A stretch of 64,000 nucleotides of DNA from Ancistrus triradiatus (Eukaryota > Chordata > Actinopteri > Siluriformes > Loricariidae), in the NCBI GenBank assembly GCA_025084515.1, contig JAJAGP010002217.1, positions 63,937-127,936 of the forward strand. Reading direction: 5' to 3'. Shown piece after piece: positions 53,826 through 64,000 of the stretch (position 1 is its first letter; every line of letters starts with the position of its first letter). Both the position numbers and the translations under genes were made by a program. The notes below the pieces were generated by a model. That model ran no database searches and was not told the origin of the DNA. It was given only the letters and a program-made list of their open reading frames with translations.

Positions 53826-55284
53826 GTGAGCAAAACATTATTGTGTACTTGATCTCAGTCATATTCAGTCTTTATATCAATAAATGGTTGTGTTACTGAC
53901 TGTCATGCTTTGACAGAGAGCGGGAGATAAACACTAGAAGCCGGTACAGAGCAGGGCTTTTGACGTGAAAGGAGTGATGGAGGCCGGAAAGTGCAGTCCA
54001 GTAGGACCGTGGCTGTGACGCTGACAGTGTACAGTACTGTACATACCTCCTTTTGTGGGATTATTGTGCTTTTTTATAACCCAGAATGTCTGGAATTAAG
54101 CATAAAAGCAGTCATGATCTTGCTAAGACATGGAGAGCCATAACAATGGACACTAAAATGCAAGTAAGCAGGATCAGGTGTTGGAATTTCACAAGCTGGA
54201 TGCTTAGGCTAAATATATTGGATGAACTTTTGTACATGTGAACCCACTCTCGGAACGGTACTGGTTCGCATCTAGGATACTTACTGTACTGCTAAACTTA
54301 CTGAAATGTATCCTCTCCCAGAGATTCCAAAATGGTTAATTTATAATCCCAAAGTTGAATTACTGTACCACTGTACTGACTATATATTCTAGTAAGTCCA
54401 TTTAGTAAATAAACTCCAGTTAGTCCTGAACTCCAGTTAGTTCAGAAAGACCCAAGACCCTCTATAGTTTGTTACACCTCAGACACTCAACTCTGCTGAC
54501 CAGGCACACCTTACAACCTACAACCGCCTTTTTGGAGACCCAGTTATCTGTCCAGAATGGCTTGACCCTAATCAAAGTCACGATTCCCACAGGTCTTTAT
54601 GGCTGCCCATTTCCCCTCCATCCAGCTGGACAACGGCAGTTATAACAAGATACTCAAGTTTATCACTTTGACTGGTCATAATGTTTCGGCTCATCAGTTT
54701 GTTTAAATCATGTTTCGGTAATAAATGAGCCCTTTATATTTTTAATAACTGTTAAAAAAATTGTACGTGGCACACTGATAAGCTCCAGTGTAAATGTGTG
54801 TGTACATGTACCATGCAATAGACTGGCACCCTGTCTAGGATTGGTTCCCACCTTGCACCCTGTGCTGCCAGGTAGCTGTCACCCCCGATATTGAAATGGA
54901 TTAAGCAGGTTTAAAAACAAACAAAAGATAGAATTCCATGATTAATTGAAAGACTTGAAAATAAAATAAAATGACTTTTTATTTTATTTTAAATGAATGA
55001 CTTTGCATCTGTTGTTCTATGATGTTGTTCTATAATGTGTCTATTTTAGACTCTAGAGGTCTAGAGACATTGAGTACATTCATCACTTTTCTGTGACTTG
55101 TTTTCTTGTGACTCACAGAAGGGTGTCACTTGGGAATTAGTCATAGACCAGGTTTACTGATTAAAGGATTTAGTTACTTTGTATAGTTTTTTGGCATTTT
55201 AAGTATTTTTGAACTATTAAAAAGAATTTTTAAATTGGATTATTAAGAACTTTTAAAATGGGATACATTTGATAAACATGTCAC
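53826..55284. other. Intergenic, no gene recognised
   Basis: Contains a SINE B-like tail near 54,806-54,900 (AATAGACTGGCACCCTGTCT) and AT-rich anonymous DNA. Confidence 0.4.
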
Positions 55285-58200
55285 ACTACACGTGCGTAGA
55301 ACCGTGACTCACTTTGCGCAGCTTCGGGGATCCCAGGGAATTCCCAAACCTCTCGTCACAGCGCGCGACCCTCTCTCTCCGAGTGATGCTCTCACCGCTC
55401 TGCGTATGCATAGCTCTACTTTTCAACAGGGAGCGCTTTTATTTTGTTTCGCACTCACCACAGCACAGTTAAGGCGCTGTTAGTGGCATTTTCTTTTCTA
55501 TTCATTTTCAATTTTTTTTTGTGCGGGATATTTTGTGCCTGAGCCTGCGCTGTGCGGCGCTTGCGTTTGTCCTTTTAGCCCCTTTTCGCTCACACCTGTG
55601 TCAGCCCTCTCATATCTTGATGCTAGAGTGTTGGACTTTCGCGCCAGCAATCGAGGTTTGAAACCCGGCTGCCAGCCTTACTCAGGTGCAGCTGTGCGGA
55701 CCTCCCCCTTTAATTATCCCTTTTTATGTTATCTAGTTCAGTCTATTTTTTGTCTGTCCTTTCCATCAGAAGCTAACTGTGATTGGGTCAAAAAAAAAAA
55801 CTTTATTTTACACGGTTCCCAATGCGGCGAGGTGACCAAGCCTACAGCAGGTTATGGTCACTGAACTGCTGGCTGTCCAAGTGGTGCTCTGAAAACAACG
55901 TGGGCTTTATAGACAAACTGGACAGCCTTGAGGGTAAAACCTGGCCTTTTAGGACTGGGACGGTGGTCCATCCCCCTCGGGAGGGTGCTGCTCTCATCTC
56001 CTGCAACATTGCCCATAGTCTTATGGCCCGGTTGGTTAGGGGCTGACTATCCAGAGCAGGGGTCAGGCAGCAGACAGACCGGCTTAACCAACTGTCTGCT
56101 GGTAGCCATGCACTGTCACCCAGAACCCACATTATTGAAATTGTGTCTGTTACCCGCATCTGTCCGAAACGTAAACGCTCTCAAAAAGTCTGTTTTAATA
56201 ACCTCATTAGTATAAACACAGATAGCTCCCAAAGAAATAACAACCTTAGACTAAAGCTAGGATTACTTAACATTAGATCACTTACAAACAAAGCAGTAAT
56301 TGTAAATGAAATAATCACTGATAAACGTTTACACGCTATATTCTCACTGAGACTTGGATTAGACCTGATGAATATTTAGACTAAACTGAAGCCTCACCTC
56401 CTGGATAAAGTCATGCTAATCGCCCTCGTCCTAATGGTTGGGGGGGAGGCATAGCCACAATTTTTGACAAAGAGCTAGGTGTTATAACTAAATCCCATTA
56501 CAAGGCTAATTCTTTTGAAATACTGATTCTTAATGTGACTGATCCATTGTTATGGAGGTCAAAACCACACTCTTTTAGCTTATCACCATTTACCATCCTC
56601 CTTGTCCCTATTCAGAATTTCTTCAGGAATTTGCTAACTATCTTTCCTGCTTAGTACTGTCAACAGATAAGGCTTTAATTGTAGGTGATTTCAATATTCA
56701 CTTTGAGAATGAGCAGGTTCAACTTAAAATTGCTTTCGAGTCCATCTTAGAATCCATGGGCATCACTCAGAATGTGATGGGACCAACCCACCGCTGTAAT
56801 CATACATTAGATCTAATATTAACATTTGGTATCAATATAGATAACCTTGATATTTTCCCACAAAGTGATTCGATTTCAGATCACTATCTTTTAGTATTTG
56901 AGCTATCACTAATAAATAAAATCCTTCTGCCTCGTTATCACACCAAGCGCACTATCTCATCTGCTACTCCAGCTGCGTTTATTAAAAACATACCAAACTT
57001 GAAATTTAATACACCTACGGAGATCAATCATCTTGAGTGTGTAAATGACCAATTAGAATGTGTGTTTTGCTCATTCCTGGATATGATTGCTCCTGCTAGG
57101 GTCAAACACATTAGGGGAAAAAAAGGCTAGCACCATGGTATAATGACCACACCCATACCTTAAAGCAAAGAACACGGCATCTAGAGCGCAAGTGGAGACA
57201 TAGTAAATTGGAGGTGTTTAAGATTGCTTGGAGGGACAGCATGGCAGAGTATAAGCATGCCCTTACTAAAGCTAAAGCTGCATAATTCTCCTCAGTCATA
57301 GAGAAAAATAAGAATAATCTAAGATTTCTCTTTAATACAGTTTCCAAATTAACAAAAAACCCTATAGAAAGTGACTCTCCCGTTCTGTGTAATTTTAACA
57401 GTAATGATTTCATGACTTTCTTTAATGATAAGATAGAAAACAGTAGGCATCAAGCTCGATGCTCATCACATCACCAAACTGTTCAGCAACCTTCCAGATG
57501 CAGCACTAGTGAAGACATCTGTTTAATGAGCTGTAAATCAAGATTAGAATCTTTTACCCTAATTACTATTACTGAACTATCCACACTTATCAGCTCGTTT
57601 AAGTCATCAACATGTTTATTAGATCTAATTCCTACCTGTTTACTCAAACAAGTAATACCTAGTATTATAGAGCCAGTGTTAGTTATTTTAAATTCATCCC
57701 TTAGCTTTGGTTATGTGCCGAAATCCTTTAAGCCTGCCGTCATCAAACCATTGATTAAAAACCCAATCTTGACCCTTGTGTGATATCTAATTATAGACCA
57801 ATTTCAAATCTACCGTTTCTGTCCAAAATCTTAGAAAAAGCTGTCTATCAGCAGCTCTGCAGGTACCTCCAAAGGAATGAAATTTATGAAACATTTCAGT
57901 CCGGCTTCAGACCCCATCATAGTACTGAAACAGCATTAATTATGGTACTAAATGACTTGTTAATGTCCTCAGATAAGGGATGTGTTTCTTTTCTTGTTCT
58001 GTTAGATTTAAGTGCAACATTTGACACTATAGATCATGATGTTTTACTAAACAGGCTAGAAAATACTGTAGGTATTAAGGGATTAGTACTTTCTTGGTTT
58101 AAATCCTACTTAACCGACTGGTACCGGTTTGTTCATATAAATAATCTAAGGTCTAAGCTCTCAAAAGTGAAGTATGGCGTGCCTCAGGGGGCAGTGCTTG

Positions 58201-59519
58201 GCATCCTTTTATTCTCTCTGTACATGCTGCCACTATGCTCAGTTATGCGTAAACATGGCATTAGTTTCCACTGCTATGCAGATGATACACAGCTGTACAT
58301 ATCAGCCAAACCTAATGACAGCCTTACAAGTAACAAAATTGAGGACTGTGTAAAGGAAATAAAAGATTGGATGTTATTAAATTTTCTCTTACTTAACTCA
58401 GATAAAACTGAGGTTCCATTAGTGGGACCCAAGGCTGTGAGAGACAGGTTGGCTACATCTATCCTAAATCTAGAAGGCTGTCCAGTGTTGCCCAGTCCAT
58501 CTGTAAAAAACATTGGTGTCACATTTGATCCAGATCTCTGGCCCCCCAACTATGGAATAAACTTCCCGCTTTCGTTCGAGACTCAGACACTCTCCAAAAT
58601 TTTAAGTCTAGGCTAAAGACGTACTTATTTGCACAGGCTTTTGACTAGCTTTAGACCAGGATGCATGACTTGAGTCACTGGGGCCGGAGTCTGGAGTCAT
58701 GTCTGGCCTGCCTGCCTCGTCCGTTAGCCGGGAGTGTCGGGTGGGCGGTCTGGCTGAACTGGGCTACAGTCTTTTTGATCTTGACTCATGCATCCTTGCT
58801 TTAGACTAAGGGCAGAGCTGGGGGTCATAGTCAAAGAGCCTTATGGTGATCAGAGTCGTTGAGTTGCTGTCTTTTGCCTCCCGTGGGGTTGCCGATGTTT
58901 CATGTGATCCTTCTTGGCTGTGTTACCTACCAGTTCTTCTCTTTCTAGTTATGCTGCTATAGCTAATGCTGCCGAGGTCTCATGCTACACATGGCATCAG
59001 TGATTGGTAAGAGAATCAGTGATTGTAATAAAAAAACACTGTGGCTCTTAATAATAACCTAAATTACATTTTCTGTTTTCTCTCCGAGCTGTGTTCCGGC
59101 AGTTCGGCCCCACACATGATGGTCATCTGATGGAGCCTCCCTGTGCATAATTCACATTTATTCGACCCATGACTCCATGACTGTAGTTTCGCTCTAGATT
59201 TATCATCAACCCTGGGCACTTAATGTCGATGTGCATACTTCAATTTCTATCGAAACAATTGACTCAATGACTTTAGTTCGCTTCTTAGATTATCATCGAC
59301 GCCGCCCAAGGAGGTGAGGTTGGGTCCTTTTAGTCTTGTCTCCCAAGGTTTTCTTCCTAGAACTAGGGTTTTTCCTGCCACTGTCACCCTAGGCTTGCTC
59401 GATTTGGGATTGGACGTAGTTATTAGGAGATAATCTAAACTTGTCAAGTTGCTTTGAGACAATGCTCCATTGTAAAAAGCGCTATATAAATAAATCTGAC
59501 TTGACTTGACTTGACTTGA
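55285..59519 (+). mobile_element. L2-type LINE copy 2, with 5' UTR, inactive
   Basis: A CpG-rich 5' UTR (55,285-55,850) is joined to the last part of ORF1 (NCWLSKWCSENNVGFIDKLD, then a frame-shifted VHPPREGAAL), so most of ORF1 is missing. ORF2 follows: endonuclease with an early stop (at about 56,380) and a one-base deletion near 56,575, then the RT open at 57,780-58,616 (FQSGFRPHHSTETALIM, YGVPQGAVLGILLFSLYMLP, CYADDTQLYIS). Relative to copy 1 about 465 bp of the C-terminal part is deleted at 58,540. The 3' end is the (TTGAC)n tail. Confidence 0.9.
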
Positions 59520-59856
59520 CGGTTCGTCCGCTACCTAAACAAAACAGAGGACTGTTTAATGCTGACAACATCCTGCCTTATGGCATCTGCATTTCATTTC
59601 TGAGTTCTCTATATGTAATATAATTATGCATTCATGAATAAGATGCATAAAAACATATGGTTGAACTTGCGATCCCATTATTTTTGAGGGCCTATTTAAA
59701 TATTGAGTGAAGAGGACCTTTTGAAACCAACTTGTTCCAATGTAAGATTTGTTTAAAAAAATACAGGAACAGATATGTTGATTTTTGCTGAACTCCTTAA
59801 GAGTAACTTTAATGCTGATCATTGTAATTCCAAACCATAACTCATAATTAACTCAC

Positions 59857-59927
59857 CAGACACTCTGAAGACACTCCCCTGTTTCTTCATCAGTCTGCTC
59901 TACATCTTTAGATTTCTGCTGTGGACC
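59857..59927 (-). other. Exon-like stretch of unknown gene (71 bp)
   Basis: Minus strand: acceptor AATGCAG|GGTCCACAG and donor GTCTG|GTGAGT, open as GPQQKSKDVEQTDEETGECL. A second minus-strand donor (TTCAG|GTAAAT at 61,883) lies near the npb promoter, but joining the two gives an early stop. May be a 5' UTR exon of an unseen gene, or chance. Confidence 0.2.
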
Positions 59928-60639
59928 CTGCATTCAAATTAATTCATTAGTGATAGCATTTCCATGGGATTTGTAGACTGAAAATCAACACAATTTCATA
60001 AATAGGTGCATTTTATGTTTAGTCCTGCTAGCAACCTGACTGTTAGCCTACAGATGACAGAAGCCAGGGTTACTTTGCTTATTAACACTAGCCAATTTTA
60101 CATTAGCATGGTTAACTCACATCAGTTGACATTACTTTCAAAAATGGAAAGGCTGGCGGTGTTAGATAGCTAGCAGGTTTACATTTTAAATCAATGTGGC
60201 TACTGGCTAGTTAGTTTACTACCTAAGAAAACATGTTGGCATGAACAAAATAACTCATGTATATATAAGCTTCCTTGCTTCCTCTGTGTCTGACAGCATA
60301 CTAGATAGCTCCCTGCTTTTCAGACAAATAAAATACTAGCATACCGAAATTGGACTAGCCCCACTCAAATGTTGGTAGGGTCAATTGTGTCCTCCTAAAA
60401 TACTGTCCATTTCGTCTATATGCAAACCTACACTCTAGATAGTGCCTTATCCACCAGTTTTCCCATTGAAACATGTCCTAATGAGTTTTACTCACTGCAA
60501 TTAATGATTAATTAGGAACCTATTGAATTGTTCCTACAGTGATGTTTGTTTGTATGTTTGGTGTATTTAATGTTGCTTTTAACATCAATAGTTATTTGTC
60601 AGCAGACACAAGATTACATCAAAACTAATCATACACACT

Positions 60640-60860
60640 TAAATTGGGCCAATTTAGTGTAATCAGTTAACCTAAATGCATGTCTAAATGCATGCATGTC
60701 ATGGGCTGTGGAAGGAAACCAGAGAACCTGGAGTAAACTAATGTAGACACGGGGAGGACCTGCAAACTCCAAACAGATAGAGTCCAAGGTCGTGATCAAA
60801 CCAGAGATGCTGGAACTGTGTGGCGACAGCTAACCATGCCACCACCGTGCTGCCCAGTCA
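60640..60860 (-). repeat. SINE family B, reversed
   Basis: GGGCTGTGGAAGGAAACCAG, CGGGGAGGACCTGCAAACTC, GTCGTGATCAAACCAGAGAT. Confidence 0.6.
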
Positions 60861-60903
60861 CACACTGAAGTATTGTATATAGATGATTATCAAGTAAATT
60901 AAA

Positions 60904-61721
60904 ACTCACTGATCACTTTATTCGGTACACCTCCTTGTTTCCACACTCAATGCCCATTTTATTAGTTCCATTTACCATACTGAAGCACTTTGCAGTTCTA
61001 CAATTACAGACTGTAGTCCATTTGTTTCTCTTCACAATTTGTTAGTCCATTTTTACTCTCTTCTGTTGTGGTCAGGACCCCCACAGCACAACCACAGATC
61101 AGGTAGTATTCTAGTATTCTGGATCACTCTCAGCACTGCAGTGGCCATGGTGTGGTGGTGTGTTAGTTTGTGCTTTATGGGTACACTTAAAACAGACACA
61201 ACAGTGCTGCACTGTGTTCACTGACTGTGCACTCTAGCAGACACACCATCTGTATTGCTCCACTTTGTAAAAGTGAAGTCAGAGAGAGTATCTCATCTGT
61301 TTTTGCCCAATTTGTGTTGGTCATTCCTTAATCCTTCATCAGTACTCACAGCATGCTGCCTACACGTTGCTGGTGGCTGGACATTTTTTATGGGTGGACC
61401 ATATTCAGTCCAGCAGTGATATGCTTAAAAACTCCAGCAGTACTGCTGTGTCCGATCCACTCATCAGCACACCACCACATCAGTGTCACTGCAGTGCTAA
61501 GAATGATCCTCCACATAAATAGTACCTGATCTGTGCTGGTCATGTGGGGGTCAGGACCATTAGAGAACAGAGTAAAAGGGACTAACAAAGTATGTAGAGA
61601 AACAGATGGACTACAGCCTGTAATTGTAGAACTACAATGTACTGTATATAAGCAGAACTGATAAAATAGACACTGAGTGTAGAAATAAGGAGGTGTACCT
61701 AATAAAGTGATCAGTGAGTGT
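60904..61721. mobile_element. Non-autonomous TIR element, family G, copy 2
   Basis: Ends ACTCACTGATCACTTTATTC and, inverted, the same motif (CTAATAAAGTGATCAGTGAG). The two halves are partly inverted copies of each other (CACTGCAGTG, CAGCAGTxxTGCTGTGTC), so the element can fold back. Confidence 0.78.
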
Positions 61722-61993
61722 TTAAATGCATTTTGTTTGTGTTTGGTCCATTTGAACTGAACTCAATAGCGGTTCAATGTGGCTGGATAAACTGACTTAA
61801 AACGATAGACAATTTAAATGCAATATACGAATATTTAGTTTAATGGAGAGCAAGAACATTTGGTAAAAGCTTCTTAATTTACCTGAATTCATCTGTTCCT
61901 CCCCTTCAAAACACACAGCGCAGCTCTGACTGACCAACGGAAATGAATCATCACTGATTTGAAGTTGACGAAATGTGAACACGACAGAGTTGC

Positions 61994-62000
61994 TATATAA
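61994..62000 (+). promoter_or_regulatory. TATA box of npb
   Basis: CTATATAAAGCGCGG lies 92 bp upstream of the chosen npb start codon, a suitable spacing for a short 5' UTR. Confidence 0.65.
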
Positions 62001-62085
62001 AGCGCGGCTGAAGAGGTATAGCAATATTATTCTAGCTTACTTCTCTTCAAAAGTGTGGTTTAACTTTTTAATTCCCTCTTTAAAC

Positions 62086-62337
62086 ATGTTAAAGTTCGAC
62101 GAGCGTGTTTTAATCATTTTGAGCGTGTCTGTACTCGCTGTTCATACTCCAGCTGAAGCTTGGTACAAGCCAGCAGCCAGACCGAGCTATTACTCAGTGG
62201 GCAGAGCATCGGGGCTCCTGGCGGGAATCAGGAGATCAGCCATCAGGAGAGAGGATCCGGACACACGGAACAGCGCGGAGACCCTCCAAAATAAAATCTT
62301 AGATATAAATGTAGGAGGCTTTGAGTTAACAGACGTG
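62086..62337 (+). CDS. npb: Neuropeptide B precursor, exon 1 (gene truncated by the window edge)
   Basis: NPB is a secreted peptide ligand of the GPCRs NPBWR1/2, acting in feeding, pain and neuroendocrine control. The exon has 84 codons: signal peptide (1-25, hydrophobic VLIILSVSVLAVHT, cleavage after PAEA), then the mature peptide at 26-48 (WYKPAARPSYYSVGRASGLL, then AGI), followed by dibasic Arg49-Arg50. The 23-residue length and the WYKPAA...SVGRA.GLL.G pattern match mammalian NPB-23. A second dibasic Arg54-Arg55 follows. ATG at 62,086 was chosen because it directly precedes the signal peptide; an earlier in-frame ATG at 61,975 lies upstream of the TATA box. Donor GACGTG|GTAAGT, phase 0. 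The next exon was not found in the window. Confidence 0.93.
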
Positions 62338-64000
62338 GTAAGTCTTGTTCATTAACTTTAGAGTTATATGCAGTTTATTATTTATACCCCTAATCGCCGA
62401 TTATGTATTACAGCAGGTAGATCAGGTCCTGGGCTGGTGTGTAATGACAGAGGTACTTTCTATTGAATAAAAATGGGCTACTTACCTAAAGTTTGTTTAA
62501 GTAAGACTTGTACGTAGATTTAAGAGGAAATTTGACATTTGAGCCCTTGACTGTTATTCTGAAAAACAATACAAATTGTGTTTAAGAATGATGTGCATTT
62601 CCAATGTGATAATAATATTTACAATACTAATAAGAATCCATATAACACTTTTTCATGAATGTGTCGTTTATCCATGAAATGTATTATGTCTGGGATGGAT
62701 TCAAGGATATTTCTAACATTTATACTTTCAGATATACATTTATACTATAATAAGTATTTACATAACCTTTAACTACTCAACATGGGTATTAGCACAACAT
62801 GGGTTGTTGGGACATCATACTGTCCAAAAGTTGCAAAACAGATTTTATTTCTGTGGAAGATATTTGTGTATTTTAGCGAAGTTTAGAAAATACAGAATTC
62901 CCTATATTTGTAAAGAAATGTATAAGTAAAATCCAGCTCTGCAGTTAAAAAGCAATATGACTTTTAATATGTCCCAGAGCATGATTAAACAGATATAAGA
63001 GGTTATACAGTAGAACTATGACAGTTTCGCTGGTACAAATCTAACAGCGTATTTCCTTTGTGAAATTAAGAAAATTGACCTTATGACTGTGAATATTAGC
63101 TTTGGATTCAAAGGTATTGTGAAAAGTGGTTAGAAGAATGGCTTTGTCATTCAGGATCTGTAATGTTCATGTCTAATCATAACAAAAATGACAATATTAC
63201 TGGCAAAATCTATTGACCAAAGGTTGAGTGTTTGAGGTTTGAAGATATTGAGAATAAAAAGGTAGCCAAAAGGACCTTGTCAACAAGTATGATTACATGT
63301 ATGAAAATATCCAATTAATTAGGCATATAAACTGAATCCAGCCAATCTAGAGGGTCTTATACAAAATAATTAGTGTCTGAGACCTACATATCTACCAACT
63401 GAACAGAAATGAGTGATTATTATTATTATTATTATTACTATTCCAATTATAATTCAGAAGAACAAAGTGAACGACAACTAGACAAATATGTCGGAGCACA
63501 TTACAAGACTGAACCCTGTTCTTTTTACACATTACATAATAATAATAATAATAATAATAATACATTGCACTTACATAGTGCCTTTCACAACACCCAAGGT
63601 TATTTTACAACGATATCACAGATTAAACAGAGTTTTCATGTCATTAAGCTAGCTTTAATTGGACAAAAAATTTGATTGGTGCATGGATTTAAGATTTTTA
63701 ATGGAAAACACTACTGATTTTTCCACATACATTTATTTTATGTCATTAATTGTTAGTAATAGCTGACCTGATTTTTTTTACTGAAGCAACAACAAAAAAA
63801 AATCTGTTCATTTAGATTATCAAAATATTTTAGTACTTCAGTTTTAAAATTTAAGTGCAATTTTCAGTATGATTCCAAATGATTCAAAATACTGACATCA
63901 CATAAAACAGGTTTTTATTATTCTCCATTTGGCATCAACAGTACGGAAAGGGTTAAACAATATATTACAGATAATTTTTAGCGAATAAGCAAGGGGTGGG
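62338..64000 (+). other. npb intron 1 (part)
   Basis: No second exon was recognised up to the edge. Contains the microsatellites at 63,416 and 63,536 and a short repeat-like TACATAGTGCCTTTCACAAC at 63,573. Confidence 0.55.
63416..63563. repeat. (TTA)n and (AAT)n microsatellites, inverted to each other
   Basis: TTA units at 63,416-63,437 and AAT units at 63,537-63,562, about 100 bp apart and complementary, so able to pair. Confidence 0.9.

Larger units (their letters stand above)
59520..61993. other. Intergenic region upstream of npb
   Basis: AT-rich, with the SINE B (60,640) and TIR element G (60,904). One orphan exon-like stretch on the minus strand is listed separately. No complete gene. 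Confidence 0.45.

Noticed and set aside
57780..58616. Intact reverse transcriptase gene (278 codons)
   Set aside because: Only the RT core is open. The frame upstream is shifted, and its C-terminal part runs across a deletion into 3' sequence, so the element is not active.

Overview
This window looks like nuclear DNA from a teleost fish. It has intron-rich vertebrate genes, many decayed Tc1/mariner elements, L2-type LINEs, hAT and Tigger-like MITEs, fish tRNA-derived SINEs and microsatellites. The number of Tc1 families fits an ostariophysan such as a catfish, but the species is an inference. No bacterial, CRISPR or rRNA features were seen.

Left half (1-30,060), minus strand: the 5' part of rnf213 (mysterin), a giant AAA+/RING E3 ligase. 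I could chain about 20 exons whose splice phases agree, from a non-coding first exon near 30.0 kb, through the start codon at 25,968, to the left edge. They encode roughly the first 1,180 residues; the AAA+ and RING parts lie beyond position 1. Between exon 4 and the exon at 21.3 kb is a tandem array of 93-bp phase-0/0 exons coding a Gln/Lys-rich linker. A restriction-like-endonuclease LINE is inserted into one copy. The remaining introns are mostly transposons.

Middle (30,500-59,520): two related L2 elements lie in the same orientation 25.3 kb apart. They flank a five-exon plus-strand TRIM gene (RING, two B-boxes, coiled coil, PRY-SPRY; 593 residues). A 1,265-bp stretch is identical between the two L2 copies, inactivating lesions included, whereas the sequence on either side of it is several per cent diverged.

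Right edge (61,990-64,000): a TATA promoter and the first coding exon of neuropeptide B (npb), plus strand. The rest of npb lies beyond the window.

rnf213 and the TRIM gene are transcribed divergently, about 13.8 kb apart, and both encode E3 ligases from families used in innate immunity. Interferon-type GAAA motifs sit just upstream of the rnf213 first exon. Their co-regulation is an inference. npb is an unrelated neuroendocrine gene.
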